Assembly (NCBI RefSeq): GCF_004328705.1
Contig: NZ_CP035319.1
Span: 3,906,001-3,970,000, forward strand
Source of the DNA: Rhodococcus sp. ABRD24
GTDB taxonomy: Bacteria; Actinomycetota; Actinomycetes; Mycobacteriales; Mycobacteriaceae
Reading direction: 5' to 3'
DNA: 64,000 nt
Under the pieces are notes generated by a model. It saw only the letters and a program-made list of their open reading frames with translations, made no database searches and was not told the DNA's origin. Both the position numbers and the translations under genes were made by a program. How positions within the stretch are numbered: the first letter of the stretch is position 1; each line of letters begins with the position of its first letter. Shown here piece by piece: positions 8,177 to 17,223 of this stretch.

Positions 8177-10645
8177 ATGAACACTATTTCCGATTCCACG
8201 GTCGGCGGGGTCGTCAGGCCTCGTGGCGCTGCCGGTACGTCGCCGGACGCGCTGCTCGAAGGTCTCAATCCGCAGCAGCGCGAGGCCGTGCGACATGCCG
8301 GTTCGCCGCTGCTGATCGTCGCGGGTGCCGGCTCCGGCAAAACCGCGGTGCTCACCCGCCGGATCGCGTACCTGCTCGCCGATCGAGGTGTGATGCCCGG
8401 CCAGATCCTGGCCATCACGTTCACCAACAAGGCCGCTGCCGAGATGCGTGAACGCGTCGCCCAGCTGGTCGGCCCACGTGCCAACAGCATGTGGGTGTCG
8501 ACATTCCACTCGAGCTGCGTGCGGATCCTGCGCGCGCAGGCGGCGCTGCTGCCGGGCTTGAACTCGAACTTCTCCATCTACGACGCCGACGACTCCCGTC
8601 GCCTGCTGACGATGATCTCCAAGGACCTGGACATCGACACCAAGCGCTTCTCGGCCCGCTTGCTGGCGACGCACATCTCCAACCTCAAGAACGAGCTGAT
8701 CGATCCGGAGGAGGCGACGGCCACCGCCGCCCAGGACCCGGCCGAGATGCCGAAGCTGGTCGCACGGGTGTACACGCACTACCAGCAGCGACTGCGCGCC
8801 GCGAACGCGCTGGACTTCGACGATCTCATCAGCGAGACCGTCGGGATGCTGCAGGCGTTCCCGCAGGTGGCCGAGTACTACCGTCGCCGGTTCCGGCATG
8901 TGCTGGTCGACGAGTACCAGGACACCAACCATGCGCAGTACGTGCTGGTGCGGGAACTGGTGGGGGAGGCGAGCGAGGACCCGCACGCCGTTCCGCCGGC
9001 CGAACTGTGTGTCGTCGGTGACGCCGACCAGTCCATCTACGCATTCCGCGGCGCCACCATCCGCAACATCGAGGAGTTCGAGCGGGACTACCCGGATGCC
9101 CGCACGATCCTGCTCGAGCAGAACTACCGGTCCACGCAGAACATCCTGTCGGCGGCCAACTCGGTGATCTCCCGCAACACCGGCCGCCGCGAGAAGCGCC
9201 TGTGGACCGATTCCGGCGAGGGTGAGCTCATCACCGGGTACGTCGCCGACAACGAGCACGACGAGGCACAGTTCGTCGCGTCGGAGATCGACCGGCTGGT
9301 CGACGCCGGCGACGCAAAGTTCGGCGATGTCGCGGTGTTCTATCGCACCAACAACTCCTCCCGCGCGCTGGAAGAGATCTTCATCCGCCTCGGCATCCCG
9401 TACAAGGTGGTCGGCGGCACGCGGTTCTACGAACGCAAGGAGGTACGCGACATCGTCGCGTACCTCAGGGTGCTCGCCAACGAGGACGACGCGGTGAGCC
9501 TGCGTCGCATCCTCAACACCCCGCGACGCGGCATCGGCGATCGCGCCGAGGCGTGCGTGGCCGTGTATGCCGAGCAGAAGGGCACCGGGTTCGCAGAGGC
9601 GTTGCGCGTGGGCGCCGAAGGTGGGGTGCCACTGCTCAACACCCGCTCGGCAAAGGCGATTGCGTCGTTCGTGGAACTGATGGACGGGCTGCGGATGCTC
9701 TTGTCCGGCACCGACGCCGACGGTAACGATCTCACCGATATCGGCGACGTCGTCGAGGCGGTTCTGGACCGCACTGGCTATCGGCGTGAGCTCGAGGCCA
9801 GCAGTGACCCGCAGGACGGTGCACGCCTCGACAACCTCAACGAGCTGGTCAGCGTGGCACGGGAATTCAGCTCCGATGCACGCAACGCGGCGGCCTTCGC
9901 CGAGGCGGAAGCGATGGCCGGCGAGGTCGACGAGACCGACGGAGAGGGCCTGCCCGACCCCGGTTCGCTGGCGGCATTCCTCGAACGTGTCTCGCTGGTA
10001 GCGGACTCCGATCAGGTGCCCGACGAGGGCGAGGGGGTCGTTACTCTCATGACGCTGCACACAGCGAAGGGGCTCGAGTTTCCGGTCGTGTTCGTCACCG
10101 GCTGGGAGGACGGTCAGTTCCCGCACATGCGCGCGCTCGGCGATCCGGCGGAACTTTCGGAGGAGCGCCGCCTCGCGTACGTCGGCATCACCCGCGCACG
10201 TCAGCGGCTGTACGTCACGCGCGCAATCGTGCGGTCGGCATGGGGGCAGCCGGTAACGAATCCGGAATCCCGCTTCCTTCAAGAGATTCCGGCGGAACTC
10301 GTGGACTGGCGCCGCGAGGACCCCGGTGTGCTCGGTGTCGGCGGTGCGATAGGCGGGGGTCGACCGCAAGGCTCCGGTTACGGCGGATCAGGTTATGGCA
10401 GTGGCGGTTTCGGTGTCGGCGGCCGCAGTGCGGTCCCGTCGGCGCCCAGCTTCGGGGCGCCGCGTGGCCGCAACAACAACCTGGTGCTCGCGGTCGGTGA
10501 CCGCGTCAGTCACGACAAGTACGGGCTCGGCAAGGTGCTCGAGACGAAGGGTGCCGGACCGACGGCGACCGTGACGATCGACTTCGGTTCGGCCGGTAAG
10601 GTGCGCCTGATGCTGATCGGTGGCGTGCCGATGGTCAAGCTCTGA
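8177..10645 (+). CDS. uvrD1: ATP-dependent DNA helicase UvrD1/PcrA
   Basis: Superfamily 1A 3'-5' helicase of 822 residues acting in nucleotide excision repair and replication restart. Motifs in order: Q-motif region LNPQQREAV, Walker A GAGSGKT (50-56), TFTNKAAAEM, Walker B DEYQDT (245-250), GDADQSIYAFRGA, QNYRST, TLHTAKGLEFPVVF and AYVGITRAR. A Gly-rich linker around residues 725-755 is followed by the C-terminal Tudor-like RNA-polymerase-binding domain (VGDRVSHDKYGLGKV...). It is the Rv0949 counterpart. In M. tuberculosis the next gene is the M23 peptidase; here about 10.7 kb of other genes intervenes. Confidence 0.96.
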   Translation: MNTISDSTVGGVVRPRGAAGTSPDALLEGLNPQQREAVRHAGSPLLIVAGAGSGKTAVLTRRIAYLLADRGVMPGQILAITFTNKAAAEMRERVAQLVGPRANSMWVSTFHSSCVRILRAQAALLPGLNSNFSIYDADDSRRLLTMISKDLDIDTKRFSARLLATHISNLKNELIDPEEATATAAQDPAEMPKLVARVYTHYQQRLRAANALDFDDLISETVGMLQAFPQVAEYYRRRFRHVLVDEYQDTNHAQYVLVRELVGEASEDPHAVPPAELCVVGDADQSIYAFRGATIRNIEEFERDYPDARTILLEQNYRSTQNILSAANSVISRNTGRREKRLWTDSGEGELITGYVADNEHDEAQFVASEIDRLVDAGDAKFGDVAVFYRTNNSSRALEEIFIRLGIPYKVVGGTRFYERKEVRDIVAYLRVLANEDDAVSLRRILNTPRRGIGDRAEACVAVYAEQKGTGFAEALRVGAEGGVPLLNTRSAKAIASFVELMDGLRMLLSGTDADGNDLTDIGDVVEAVLDRTGYRRELEASSDPQDGARLDNLNELVSVAREFSSDARNAAAFAEAEAMAGEVDETDGEGLPDPGSLAAFLERVSLVADSDQVPDEGEGVVTLMTLHTAKGLEFPVVFVTGWEDGQFPHMRALGDPAELSEERRLAYVGITRARQRLYVTRAIVRSAWGQPVTNPESRFLQEIPAELVDWRREDPGVLGVGGAIGGGRPQGSGYGGSGYGSGGFGVGGRSAVPSAPSFGAPRGRNNNLVLAVGDRVSHDKYGLGKVLETKGAGPTATVTIDFGSAGKVRLMLIGGVPMVKL

Positions 10646-10696
10646 CACAACGGGGCAGGCAACGTTACTTCTGGTCAGAGCTGCTCGGTAGGCAGA

Positions 10697-13246
10697 TCAT
10701 GGCCTGAGGAGGCCGGCGTGTTCGACACGGTAGAGGATGTCTGCACGATTGGCGGTCTGGAACTTCCGGTAGATGCTCTTGAGCCGGTATTTCACGGTGT
10801 CTTGTGAGATGAAGAGCTCGGCCGCTGCTTCCCGGGTGGTCTTCCCGTTTCGGAGTGCCTCGAGGGTGCGTCTCTCTGCCTCCGTGAGCGGGGGAATCGG
10901 CGACACTCTCAGCCCTGCGGGCAGCCCGTCGATCTCGTCTACGGCATCGACGGTCCCGGTCTCTCGTGCGTGGACCGCGAGTGCGCGGAGGCGGTCGAAG
11001 GGTACGGAGCCGAGCACGGTGCCCTGCCCGTAGAGGTGCTTGTGGGCCATGGCCCGTTCGAACACGGCCACCGCTTTGCTTTCCGCACCCGCGTTCCAGA
11101 GCGCTACCGCGAGGAGGACGAGCGCTTCACCACGGTAGCGGGGCGAGACCTGCCGCTTCAGTAGTCGGTCGAGTCTGGTGATGGCGTCACCGGGCTGCCC
11201 GCGAGTGAGAGTTATCCGGGCAGACGTGACGTCCACGACCGGCAAGTTCGGAAGCTCGTGAAGCTGGCGTTCCGCACCGGTGACATCGCCCTGCGCGAGC
11301 AGCATGTTCGCTGCGTGGGCGGCGAGCTCGGTCCGTAAGTACGGTGTGGACGGGAGGCTCATGGCCCGGGCGCGGGTGAGCCGTGCCAGCGCGTCGGCGT
11401 TTCCGAAGTGTTTGCGCGCCGACGCTGCCTCAGCGACAACGAGCAGCGGCCAGAACTCGCAGCGACCCCAGCCCTCCTCCTCGTCCAGCAGTAGCCGTGT
11501 AGGCCGGTTCGAGTTCGGGGTTTCGAACGTGATGACCGCTCTCGTGAACTGGAGTTGCCACCGGATGGGCGCGGTGTGGGCACGTCCGTCCGTCTCGTGG
11601 CGCCGCCCGATTCGTTCGATCGCGTGGCGTGCCGCATGGATGTTTCCCTCGACGGCGTGGAGGAAGGCCATTCCGGCGTGCGCGCAGAGCCGATCCCGGG
11701 CTTCTCCGGTTTGATCACCGAGTCGGATTGCCTCCCCGAAATTCCTTGATGCGCCGACGATTTCCCCATTCAGTGTGTACGTCAACGCGATTCCCGAATG
11801 CATGAGGGACCTCGCCGTGCGTAAGGGCGAGGCCGCATCGTCGGATGTTTCCGCGAGATGGAATTCCAACGCTTCGGCGTGGCTCTGTGCGGCCACCGAG
11901 TTTCCGAGGACCCGTTCTGCTGTCATGTGCAGATACCGGGCCACTGCGGAGGATTCGGTGTGGGCGTGGCCCGCCGCGTCGGCTGCGGTTCGGAAGGCCT
12001 CCACCGAGCTGCGTAGTGAGAGCACCGAGGTTTCGGCACGAGCGTAACCATGGAGCATTCGGGCCCCGGCGAGCAGCGGCGACCGATCGAGGACTTCGCG
12101 AGGAACCGCGGTGAGTACTGACGCGATGGGCGAAGGGTCGAGGACCAGGCGTGGTTGTGATTCCAGCAACCGTTGGAGTTCGGTGTAGTCACCGGCTTCA
12201 CTGAACAGCCGCGCGGCGGTGGCTGGATCCTTGCGCTCCATGTCGCGCGCCCACATCATTTTCAGGCCCAGGATCTCTTCGTTGCCGAGTTCACGCTCCA
12301 CGATTGTGTGAGCGGTGGTCTCCAATGCGGGATGCACCTGGTTCGATCCGTTGGCCGGGTTGCGTAGGACCAGGCCCGCGTTCTCCAAGCTGTGCAGCGC
12401 GGCGGCAGTCTCTTGCCGGGTTAGTCCGGACAGACGGGTGACTGCCGCGGTGGGCATGGGCGTGCCGCAGCCGGAAAGGACAGCAAAGAGGCGTCGTTCA
12501 GGATCCGTTCGATCCCACAGCAGCGTTTCGATGCTGCCGGTGAGGAACTCCTCCGCCCAGGAGGCGGCCGGCACGTTCGTGAGGTTGATCGTGCAGGCCG
12601 CGGTGAGGGCGAGCGGCCAGGACCGGACGAGTCTCCGGATGCCTTCGAGCCAGCCCGGGTCGGTGTCCCAGGTCCCCGCAAGCGCCACGGTCTCGTCGCA
12701 GGTGAATGCCAGGTCCCCGGAAGTGAGGGAACATGATTCGTACCGAGCGGTGGTGAGCGGAGCATCGAGGGCCGTGAAGCGGCGCCCGAGGACGACCAGC
12801 GAAAGCCGGGGTCCGTTGTCAAGGAGCTGGGCCAGGGCTTCGTCCGTCTCGCGGGAGGAGAGGAGGTGCCAGTCGTCGACAACAAGGTGGACCTTACCGG
12901 GCAGGCCGCTCACGACGGACAGCAGCGACGGGTAGCGATGCAGATCGTCCTCGGGCTGGATGTCGGCGGCCGTGGCCAGCCGTGCGGCGGTGAGTTCCCA
13001 GAATCGGTGCAGGTCGCCAGCGGTCTCGCGCGCACTCACCCAGGCGATCGGTGCGGCCTGCACGGTCGCCCACTGGGCCGCGGCCAAGGATTTCCCGGCA
13101 CCCAACGGACCCCGCAGGATGCGGAGCCGCGGCTGCCGGGATTCACCCTCGATCAGACGGATCACCCGGTCACGCACCAGCACCTGCGTGCGAGCCTCAC
13201 GACTAGCGGACGACAGCCGACGTCTCCCATTTCCACTCATGCACAA
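10697..13246 (-). CDS. Large LuxR-family (LAL/MalT-like) ATPase regulator
   Basis: Protein of 849 residues with STAND-ATPase plus LuxR layout. Walker A GPLGAGKS spans residues 46-53 and Walker B-like LVVDDWHLL 121-129; a long helical, TPR-like middle follows; the C-terminal about 62 residues are a LuxR helix-turn-helix (LTEAERRTLEAL...TREAAAELFISQDTVKYRLKSIYRKF). Such proteins sense a ligand, hydrolyse ATP and activate promoters. It is the last gene of a minus-strand series of envelope genes and probably controls them, together with the second LuxR protein at the far end. Start is ATG 13246 or 13240. Inducer unknown. Confidence 0.85.
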   Translation of the reverse strand: MCMSGNGRRRLSSASREARTQVLVRDRVIRLIEGESRQPRLRILRGPLGAGKSLAAAQWATVQAAPIAWVSARETAGDLHRFWELTAARLATAADIQPEDDLHRYPSLLSVVSGLPGKVHLVVDDWHLLSSRETDEALAQLLDNGPRLSLVVLGRRFTALDAPLTTARYESCSLTSGDLAFTCDETVALAGTWDTDPGWLEGIRRLVRSWPLALTAACTINLTNVPAASWAEEFLTGSIETLLWDRTDPERRLFAVLSGCGTPMPTAAVTRLSGLTRQETAAALHSLENAGLVLRNPANGSNQVHPALETTAHTIVERELGNEEILGLKMMWARDMERKDPATAARLFSEAGDYTELQRLLESQPRLVLDPSPIASVLTAVPREVLDRSPLLAGARMLHGYARAETSVLSLRSSVEAFRTAADAAGHAHTESSAVARYLHMTAERVLGNSVAAQSHAEALEFHLAETSDDAASPLRTARSLMHSGIALTYTLNGEIVGASRNFGEAIRLGDQTGEARDRLCAHAGMAFLHAVEGNIHAARHAIERIGRRHETDGRAHTAPIRWQLQFTRAVITFETPNSNRPTRLLLDEEEGWGRCEFWPLLVVAEAASARKHFGNADALARLTRARAMSLPSTPYLRTELAAHAANMLLAQGDVTGAERQLHELPNLPVVDVTSARITLTRGQPGDAITRLDRLLKRQVSPRYRGEALVLLAVALWNAGAESKAVAVFERAMAHKHLYGQGTVLGSVPFDRLRALAVHARETGTVDAVDEIDGLPAGLRVSPIPPLTEAERRTLEALRNGKTTREAAAELFISQDTVKYRLKSIYRKFQTANRADILYRVEHAGLLRP

Positions 13247-13361
13247 ACACTCTCGGTCTCGGAGTCACCTGCGGCCGTGTCCTCCACCCAGTCCGGGATT
13301 CTGGTGGGCGAAGTGCCGGTGACGGACAGTCGAGCCGCACGTCGCTCGCTCAGATGTCCGA

Positions 13362-14798
13362 CTACTCGGCGCAGCCACTCGCCTCGAAGTCGGACTTGGC
13401 CGTGTACTGCCCTTCCGGCAAGTACCGCCCCATCACGGCCTTCTCGTCGCCGGGGGTCTTGGTGTCGTGCGCGGCATGACTGAAGTCCTTGGACGGCAGC
13501 ATGTTCCGCATGATCAGGAGGGAATCGTCGGGATGCCCGGCACCATCGCCAGTCGGCGAGAGCGGCAGCCATGAGACCCCGCACTCCTTGGTAGCGTTTA
13601 CCGGTCGGTCTTCCGGCAGCGACGCGACGATGGTGTAACGACCTGCCGCATCGGTGACCACCTGCTCGTCGTACAGGCATGCGATCACCTTCGTCGTTGC
13701 CAGTGATTCGTTGCTGCACATCGACCAGAACCTCATGTCGACAGCGCCGTCGACATTCGGCGCGCCTGCCATCGTCCTCGGAGTCCGCGGCAGTTCGCCA
13801 CGAAGTACCAGAACGTCGCCGAACCCGCGGTTGACTTCGGCCGTGACGTAGCTGTTGTCGATGTTGGAGTACTGTCCGCCCACCCGCTGGGGTGTGCCAT
13901 CGCATTTGCCGAGATAGGTACACCCGATGGTGAACTCGGCGCTGTAGTAGGCCCGCCACACCGGCGTCTGGTCCGCAGGGAATGTCGCCGGCTTGCCCGG
14001 CTGGTCACGCAGGGCCTTGTACGTATCCAGCGGAAGCGAGGCAGGCGTCAGGATCGCGTTGTCCGCGTTGAGTGCCGAACACAGTGCGTCGCCGCGTAGC
14101 ACCCGGCCATCGGAGAAGCGCAACTCTGGCTCCGGTAGTCCTACGCCGCCGGTGAGATCACGTCCATTGTCGGGAAGATAGATGCGGTAGAGGAGGCTGA
14201 TCCGATCCTGGCCTGGCACACCGGCATACAGAGTGTTGGGTTGTGGCTGAGCCGGCTGGGCTTCGTTGAGGACAGCGACCGTGTACGACCTGTCGTCTTC
14301 ATTCAGTCGGTCGGCGCCCGGGAGATAGGTGTTCTGCGAACCGGCGTCCGGGACGGTCGAAATGTCGTTGAGGACGGCGGTCGGCATTGCGGTGGCGGCG
14401 TTGTACGAGTTCAACGACTGGTAGCGGGCGTGCGCGTACTGCCCCCGGATGGCCAGCTCGGCATCCTCCGGGATAGTGAACTGTGCAGCCCAATAGATCG
14501 CCGCGGTGTCGGGGAAGGCGTAGTTGAGCTGCGGGTCCGCGAGCTCGGGATTGACTGGCACGGACCAGAAGCAGGTAGACAACGGATGCTCGGGATCGGG
14601 GCCGCTCGAACCGGGATCGATGGACCCGGACCCGGAACCGCTCGACGAACCGAGATCGATGGACCCGAACCCGGAGCCGCTCGACGAACCGAGATCGACA
14701 GACCCGATCGCCGGCGCCGCGACTGCAGGCCCAATCCCGGGCAACGCTGTGATCGCGGTCAGCGCCGCCGCAGCTACGAACGTTCTCAATGAAGGCAT
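13362..14798 (-). CDS. Secreted protein of unknown function with N-terminal Ser/Gly repeat
   Basis: Protein of 478 residues with a clear Sec signal peptide (cleavage likely after the AVA near residue 27), then a Ser/Gly/Asp linker of three near-identical 13-residue units (residues 32-66), then a globular part of about 400 residues. That part contains YWAAQFTIPEDAELAIRG, YAHARYQSLNSYN and several Cys (76, then CTYLGKC and more) that could form disulfides outside the cell. The AELAIRG...ARYQSLNSY pattern faintly recalls DUF1214-type envelope proteins, and its neighbour is a DUF1254/1214 protein, so the two may be paired. I do not recognise an enzymatic motif. Confidence 0.75.
   Translation of the reverse strand: MPSLRTFVAAAALTAITALPGIGPAVAAPAIGSVDLGSSSGSGFGSIDLGSSSGSGSGSIDPGSSGPDPEHPLSTCFWSVPVNPELADPQLNYAFPDTAAIYWAAQFTIPEDAELAIRGQYAHARYQSLNSYNAATAMPTAVLNDISTVPDAGSQNTYLPGADRLNEDDRSYTVAVLNEAQPAQPQPNTLYAGVPGQDRISLLYRIYLPDNGRDLTGGVGLPEPELRFSDGRVLRGDALCSALNADNAILTPASLPLDTYKALRDQPGKPATFPADQTPVWRAYYSAEFTIGCTYLGKCDGTPQRVGGQYSNIDNSYVTAEVNRGFGDVLVLRGELPRTPRTMAGAPNVDGAVDMRFWSMCSNESLATTKVIACLYDEQVVTDAAGRYTIVASLPEDRPVNATKECGVSWLPLSPTGDGAGHPDDSLLIMRNMLPSKDFSHAAHDTKTPGDEKAVMGRYLPEGQYTAKSDFEASGCAE
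14601..14705 (-). repeat. Three tandem coding repeats GS(V/I)D(L/P)GSSSGSG(F/S)
   Basis: Codes for residues 32-66 of the secreted protein. The units are GSVDLGSSSGSGF, GSIDLGSSSGSGS and the shorter GSIDPGSSG. At DNA level the first two 39-bp units are nearly identical, so copy number could vary by slippage. It probably forms a flexible spacer after signal-peptide removal. Confidence 0.8.
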
Positions 14799-15025
14799 TG
14801 CACTCCTTGTGAGGTGGCTGACAACTTGTGGTAGATCCCCCGTCCGGTCTCACACGGGCTCGGTCCTCTGACGAGGTTGCGAGTGAGAGTCCTTCGGCGA
14901 GGAGACGGTCCACTGGACGGCGTGAGTGACCAAATGGCATTGGCCGGGGTGCTGCTCGCATGCCGGTGCGGCCCCCACTTGGTGGGCGGTCGCCCCCCCA
15001 CTCCCGCTGGAGGGCCCCGCTCCCG

Positions 15026-15967
15026 CTAGAGCGCCTCGGGACGCGGCGCCGTCCAGGTGCCGTCGAGCACGGAGGGGTAGGGGCGGTACAGCCGCAGCAC
15101 GTAGTTCCAGCCCGGCATGATCGGCAGGGCGTTGGCGACACCGTCGAGGTGTACGCCGAACCGGATGGTGGTGCCGCCGTCGGCATCGGGGGTGGCGGTG
15201 AGGCTGTTGATGCTGTTCACGCCCAGGGCGTTCTCCTCGAAGTATCCGGCCGCGTTGTACAACGACACCGACCAGAATGCTTCCACCGGAACGTCGTTCA
15301 GGCGGAGGCGGTATTCCTCGACCGGGAGGCGTTCGTCGAAGCTGATGTAGGTGGCCTCTCGTTCGGGGAGGCCACCCCAGCCGGAGGCGGTGCCCAGCAG
15401 GTGCATGATCGGATCGACTTCCGTCGCGGTGCCGAAGGACCGGTCATATTTGCTGACGCCGCGAGCGAGAGTGAGGATTGCGTCGCGTGTCTCCGTCTGC
15501 GACTGCTCGTCGTAGTCGGGCAACGGGAACTCACCTGTGCCGCCGCCGTCGATGTCCAGGGCGTCCTGTAGTCGGTTCACCTCTGCGACGTCTTCGGGGC
15601 TGTTCGGATCGACGAGAATGCGGACGATGAGAGCGGCGTAGTCGGTGCCGACCAGTTCGCGCGTGAGCACGTGCTCGCCAGGATCGCGCAGGATCATCGG
15701 ACCGTAATGATCCTGATTGATCACCCACACGGAGATGTAGCGCTTGCCGGTATCCGGCACCGTGATCGTGACGTTTTCGCGTACGTCGATGATGGTGCTG
15801 CTGTACAGGGTGTCGCGGTTCTGGCGGATAATGGGCTGGTCGTCGAGCGGCTTGAGCTCACGGGTGTGGTTCCATGTGCCCAGACCTACGCCCGCGGCCA
15901 GGCGAGCGAACATGAGATCGGATTCTGCCCGATTGAAGTTCAGGACGTTGACGGGGATCGCGGACAT
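15026..15967 (-). CDS. DUF1254/DUF1214 domain protein
   Basis: Protein of 313 residues from ATG 15967; an upstream ATG at 15979 adds four. The N-terminal part (NRAESDLMFARLA... NRDTLYSSTIIDVREN... KRYISVWVINQDHYG) is typical of DUF1254 and the C-terminal part (EAFWSVSLYNAAGYF... VLRLYRPYPSVLDGTW) of DUF1214. The biochemical role of the family is unknown; members are widespread in mycobacteria and Rhodococcus. No convincing signal peptide is seen, in contrast to the secreted neighbour. It sits mid-cluster between the secreted protein and the small SHOCT genes. Confidence 0.85.
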   Translation of the reverse strand: MSAIPVNVLNFNRAESDLMFARLAAGVGLGTWNHTRELKPLDDQPIIRQNRDTLYSSTIIDVRENVTITVPDTGKRYISVWVINQDHYGPMILRDPGEHVLTRELVGTDYAALIVRILVDPNSPEDVAEVNRLQDALDIDGGGTGEFPLPDYDEQSQTETRDAILTLARGVSKYDRSFGTATEVDPIMHLLGTASGWGGLPEREATYISFDERLPVEEYRLRLNDVPVEAFWSVSLYNAAGYFEENALGVNSINSLTATPDADGGTTIRFGVHLDGVANALPIMPGWNYVLRLYRPYPSVLDGTWTAPRPEAL

Positions 15968-16032
15968 AGCGGGTTCCATTCGGTGTCGGGTACGGAACGG
16001 GAGCGGGTATGCCTCGCCCCCGTCGGAGAAAT

Positions 16033-16341
16033 TCAGGCGAGCAGTCGAGCTTTCGCGGCTTCGAACTCGACATCGCTCAGCAGGCCTTGTGCTTTGAGAT
16101 CGACCAGTTTCTGCAACTCGCCGACCAGATCGACCGGGGCCGCGGGCGCGTGTGTGGTCATTGCGTGTGCGGCCTGCTGCTGGGCAAATTCGTACTGGTT
16201 CTGTTCGTATTCTGCTTGGGCCTTCCGTTCGCGGCGGCTGGCCATGCCGTCGCTGACCGCGGTCGCGGTACCGGCCACGACGGCGGTGCGGGCGGCAAGG
16301 CCCAGCAGTCCGGGGCGGCCTCTTCTCGGGATGTACGGCAT
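16033..16341 (-). CDS. Small SHOCT-domain protein
   Basis: Protein of 102 residues. A short Ala/Gly-rich hydrophobic stretch (LLGLAARTAVVAGTATAV) is followed by a charged, Gln-rich coiled segment (RRERKAQAEYEQNQYEFAQQ) and ends in a SHOCT motif (LQKLVDLKAQGLLSDVEFEAAKARLLA). SHOCT is a short C-terminal oligomerisation motif. The ATG at 16341 lies 1 nt beyond the stop of the upstream DUF6325 gene, so translational coupling is likely. It is one of three tiny adjacent genes that are probably cotranscribed. Confidence 0.85.
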   Translation of the reverse strand: MPYIPRRGRPGLLGLAARTAVVAGTATAVSDGMASRRERKAQAEYEQNQYEFAQQQAAHAMTTHAPAAPVDLVGELQKLVDLKAQGLLSDVEFEAAKARLLA

Positions 16342-16342
16342 G

Positions 16343-16780
16343 TCAGACCTCCAGTTTCGGGATGATCGTGTCCATGAGGGCATTGACGACCGGGGCGGGT
16401 ATCCGCTCGTAGCCCAGCAACACCGCGCCGGACTCAGCGGTCCGGGCGGCGAGCTCGCGCTGATAGACCAGTTCGAGCGCGACCAGCAGCGCTGCAGCGC
16501 CGGCGGGGATCGCCGCCGCGAGTTCGGTGATGTCTTCCTGCCCGAGGAGGCCGGACGCGCCGAGTGTCGCGACATCGATCTCGAAGCCGTTCGGCAACTC
16601 CTCGACCTCGATGAGGGTGAGTTCGCCGTCCTCTGACTTGGAGATGATGATCAGATCGAGCAGGCGCACCAGGCCGGTATCCGTAAGGTCGGTGAGCGCG
16701 GAGAATGCGGCCGGATCGAGGCCTTCCCCGGGCAGGCCGAGAAGGTAGAAGTCGACAGGTCCGAAACGTGCGGCACTCAC
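16343..16780 (-). CDS. DUF6325 family protein
   Basis: Acidic protein of 145 residues. It starts with GPVDFYLLGLPGEG and contains LVRLLDLIIISKSEDGEL, then a segment rich in Ala/Leu (ITELAAAIPAGAAALLVALEL) and ends IPAPVVNALMDTIIP, the pattern of DUF6325 proteins, which usually neighbour SHOCT proteins in actinobacteria. Start is GTG 16780, overlapping by 4 bp (GTGA) with the stop of the gene upstream. No transmembrane helix is certain. Function unknown; physical partnership with the flanking SHOCT proteins is an inference from overlap and conserved pairing. Confidence 0.85.
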   Translation of the reverse strand: MSAARFGPVDFYLLGLPGEGLDPAAFSALTDLTDTGLVRLLDLIIISKSEDGELTLIEVEELPNGFEIDVATLGASGLLGQEDITELAAAIPAGAAALLVALELVYQRELAARTAESGAVLLGYERIPAPVVNALMDTIIPKLEV

Positions 16781-17151
16781 GACAGGACCTTCATCTTCAG
16801 TGTGGCGAACTCGTCCTCGCTGATCGCTCCAGCTTCGCGCAGGGCTGCGGCTGTGGCGATCTCCTCACTGGGGCTCTTCCCTGCGACCTCGCGTATATAC
16901 GATTCGGCAGCGCTCTCCGCGTCACGTGCGGCCTTGTTGCTGCGTTCCGTCATCCCGCCGCCGCGGGCGACGACATAGACGAGCGCTGTGACGATGGGCA
17001 GGAACAGCAGGAAGAACACCCAGACGGCCTTCCACCAACCGCTCAGCTTATGGTCGCGGAACAGGTCGGTGATGATCGCGAACAGTGCGAAGAGATATCC
17101 GATGAAGACGGTCGCCCACAGCATCCAGCCGAGGCTTTCCCAGAAGCTCAT
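16777..17151 (-). CDS. Membrane protein with PLD-nuclease-N-type helices and C-terminal SHOCT motif
   Basis: Protein of 124 residues. Two membrane helices (about 7-28 and 40-64) with the pattern SGWWKAVWVFFLLFLPIVTALVYVVARGGGM match the PLDc_N family; residues 80-124 are helical and end in a SHOCT motif (EEIATAAALREAGAISEDEFATLKMKVLS). It shares the SHOCT-type tail with the gene two positions downstream, so the two could co-oligomerise at the membrane. It overlaps DUF6325 by 4 bp. 72 bp separate it from the GAP gene, leaving room for a promoter. Confidence 0.85.
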   Translation of the reverse strand: MSFWESLGWMLWATVFIGYLFALFAIITDLFRDHKLSGWWKAVWVFFLLFLPIVTALVYVVARGGGMTERSNKAARDAESAAESYIREVAGKSPSEEIATAAALREAGAISEDEFATLKMKVLS

Positions 17152-17223
17152 GTGTGTTGTCCGTTTCTTGTAAGTGGGCGCGGGTTCGCGGCCGATGAAT
17201 GAGAGACAGCGATGCGGCAGAGG

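Noticed and set aside
8114..10369. A 751-codon frame opposite the helicase gene
   Set aside because: The plus strand encodes all UvrD motifs; the antisense frame is His/Arg/Gly-rich without domains.
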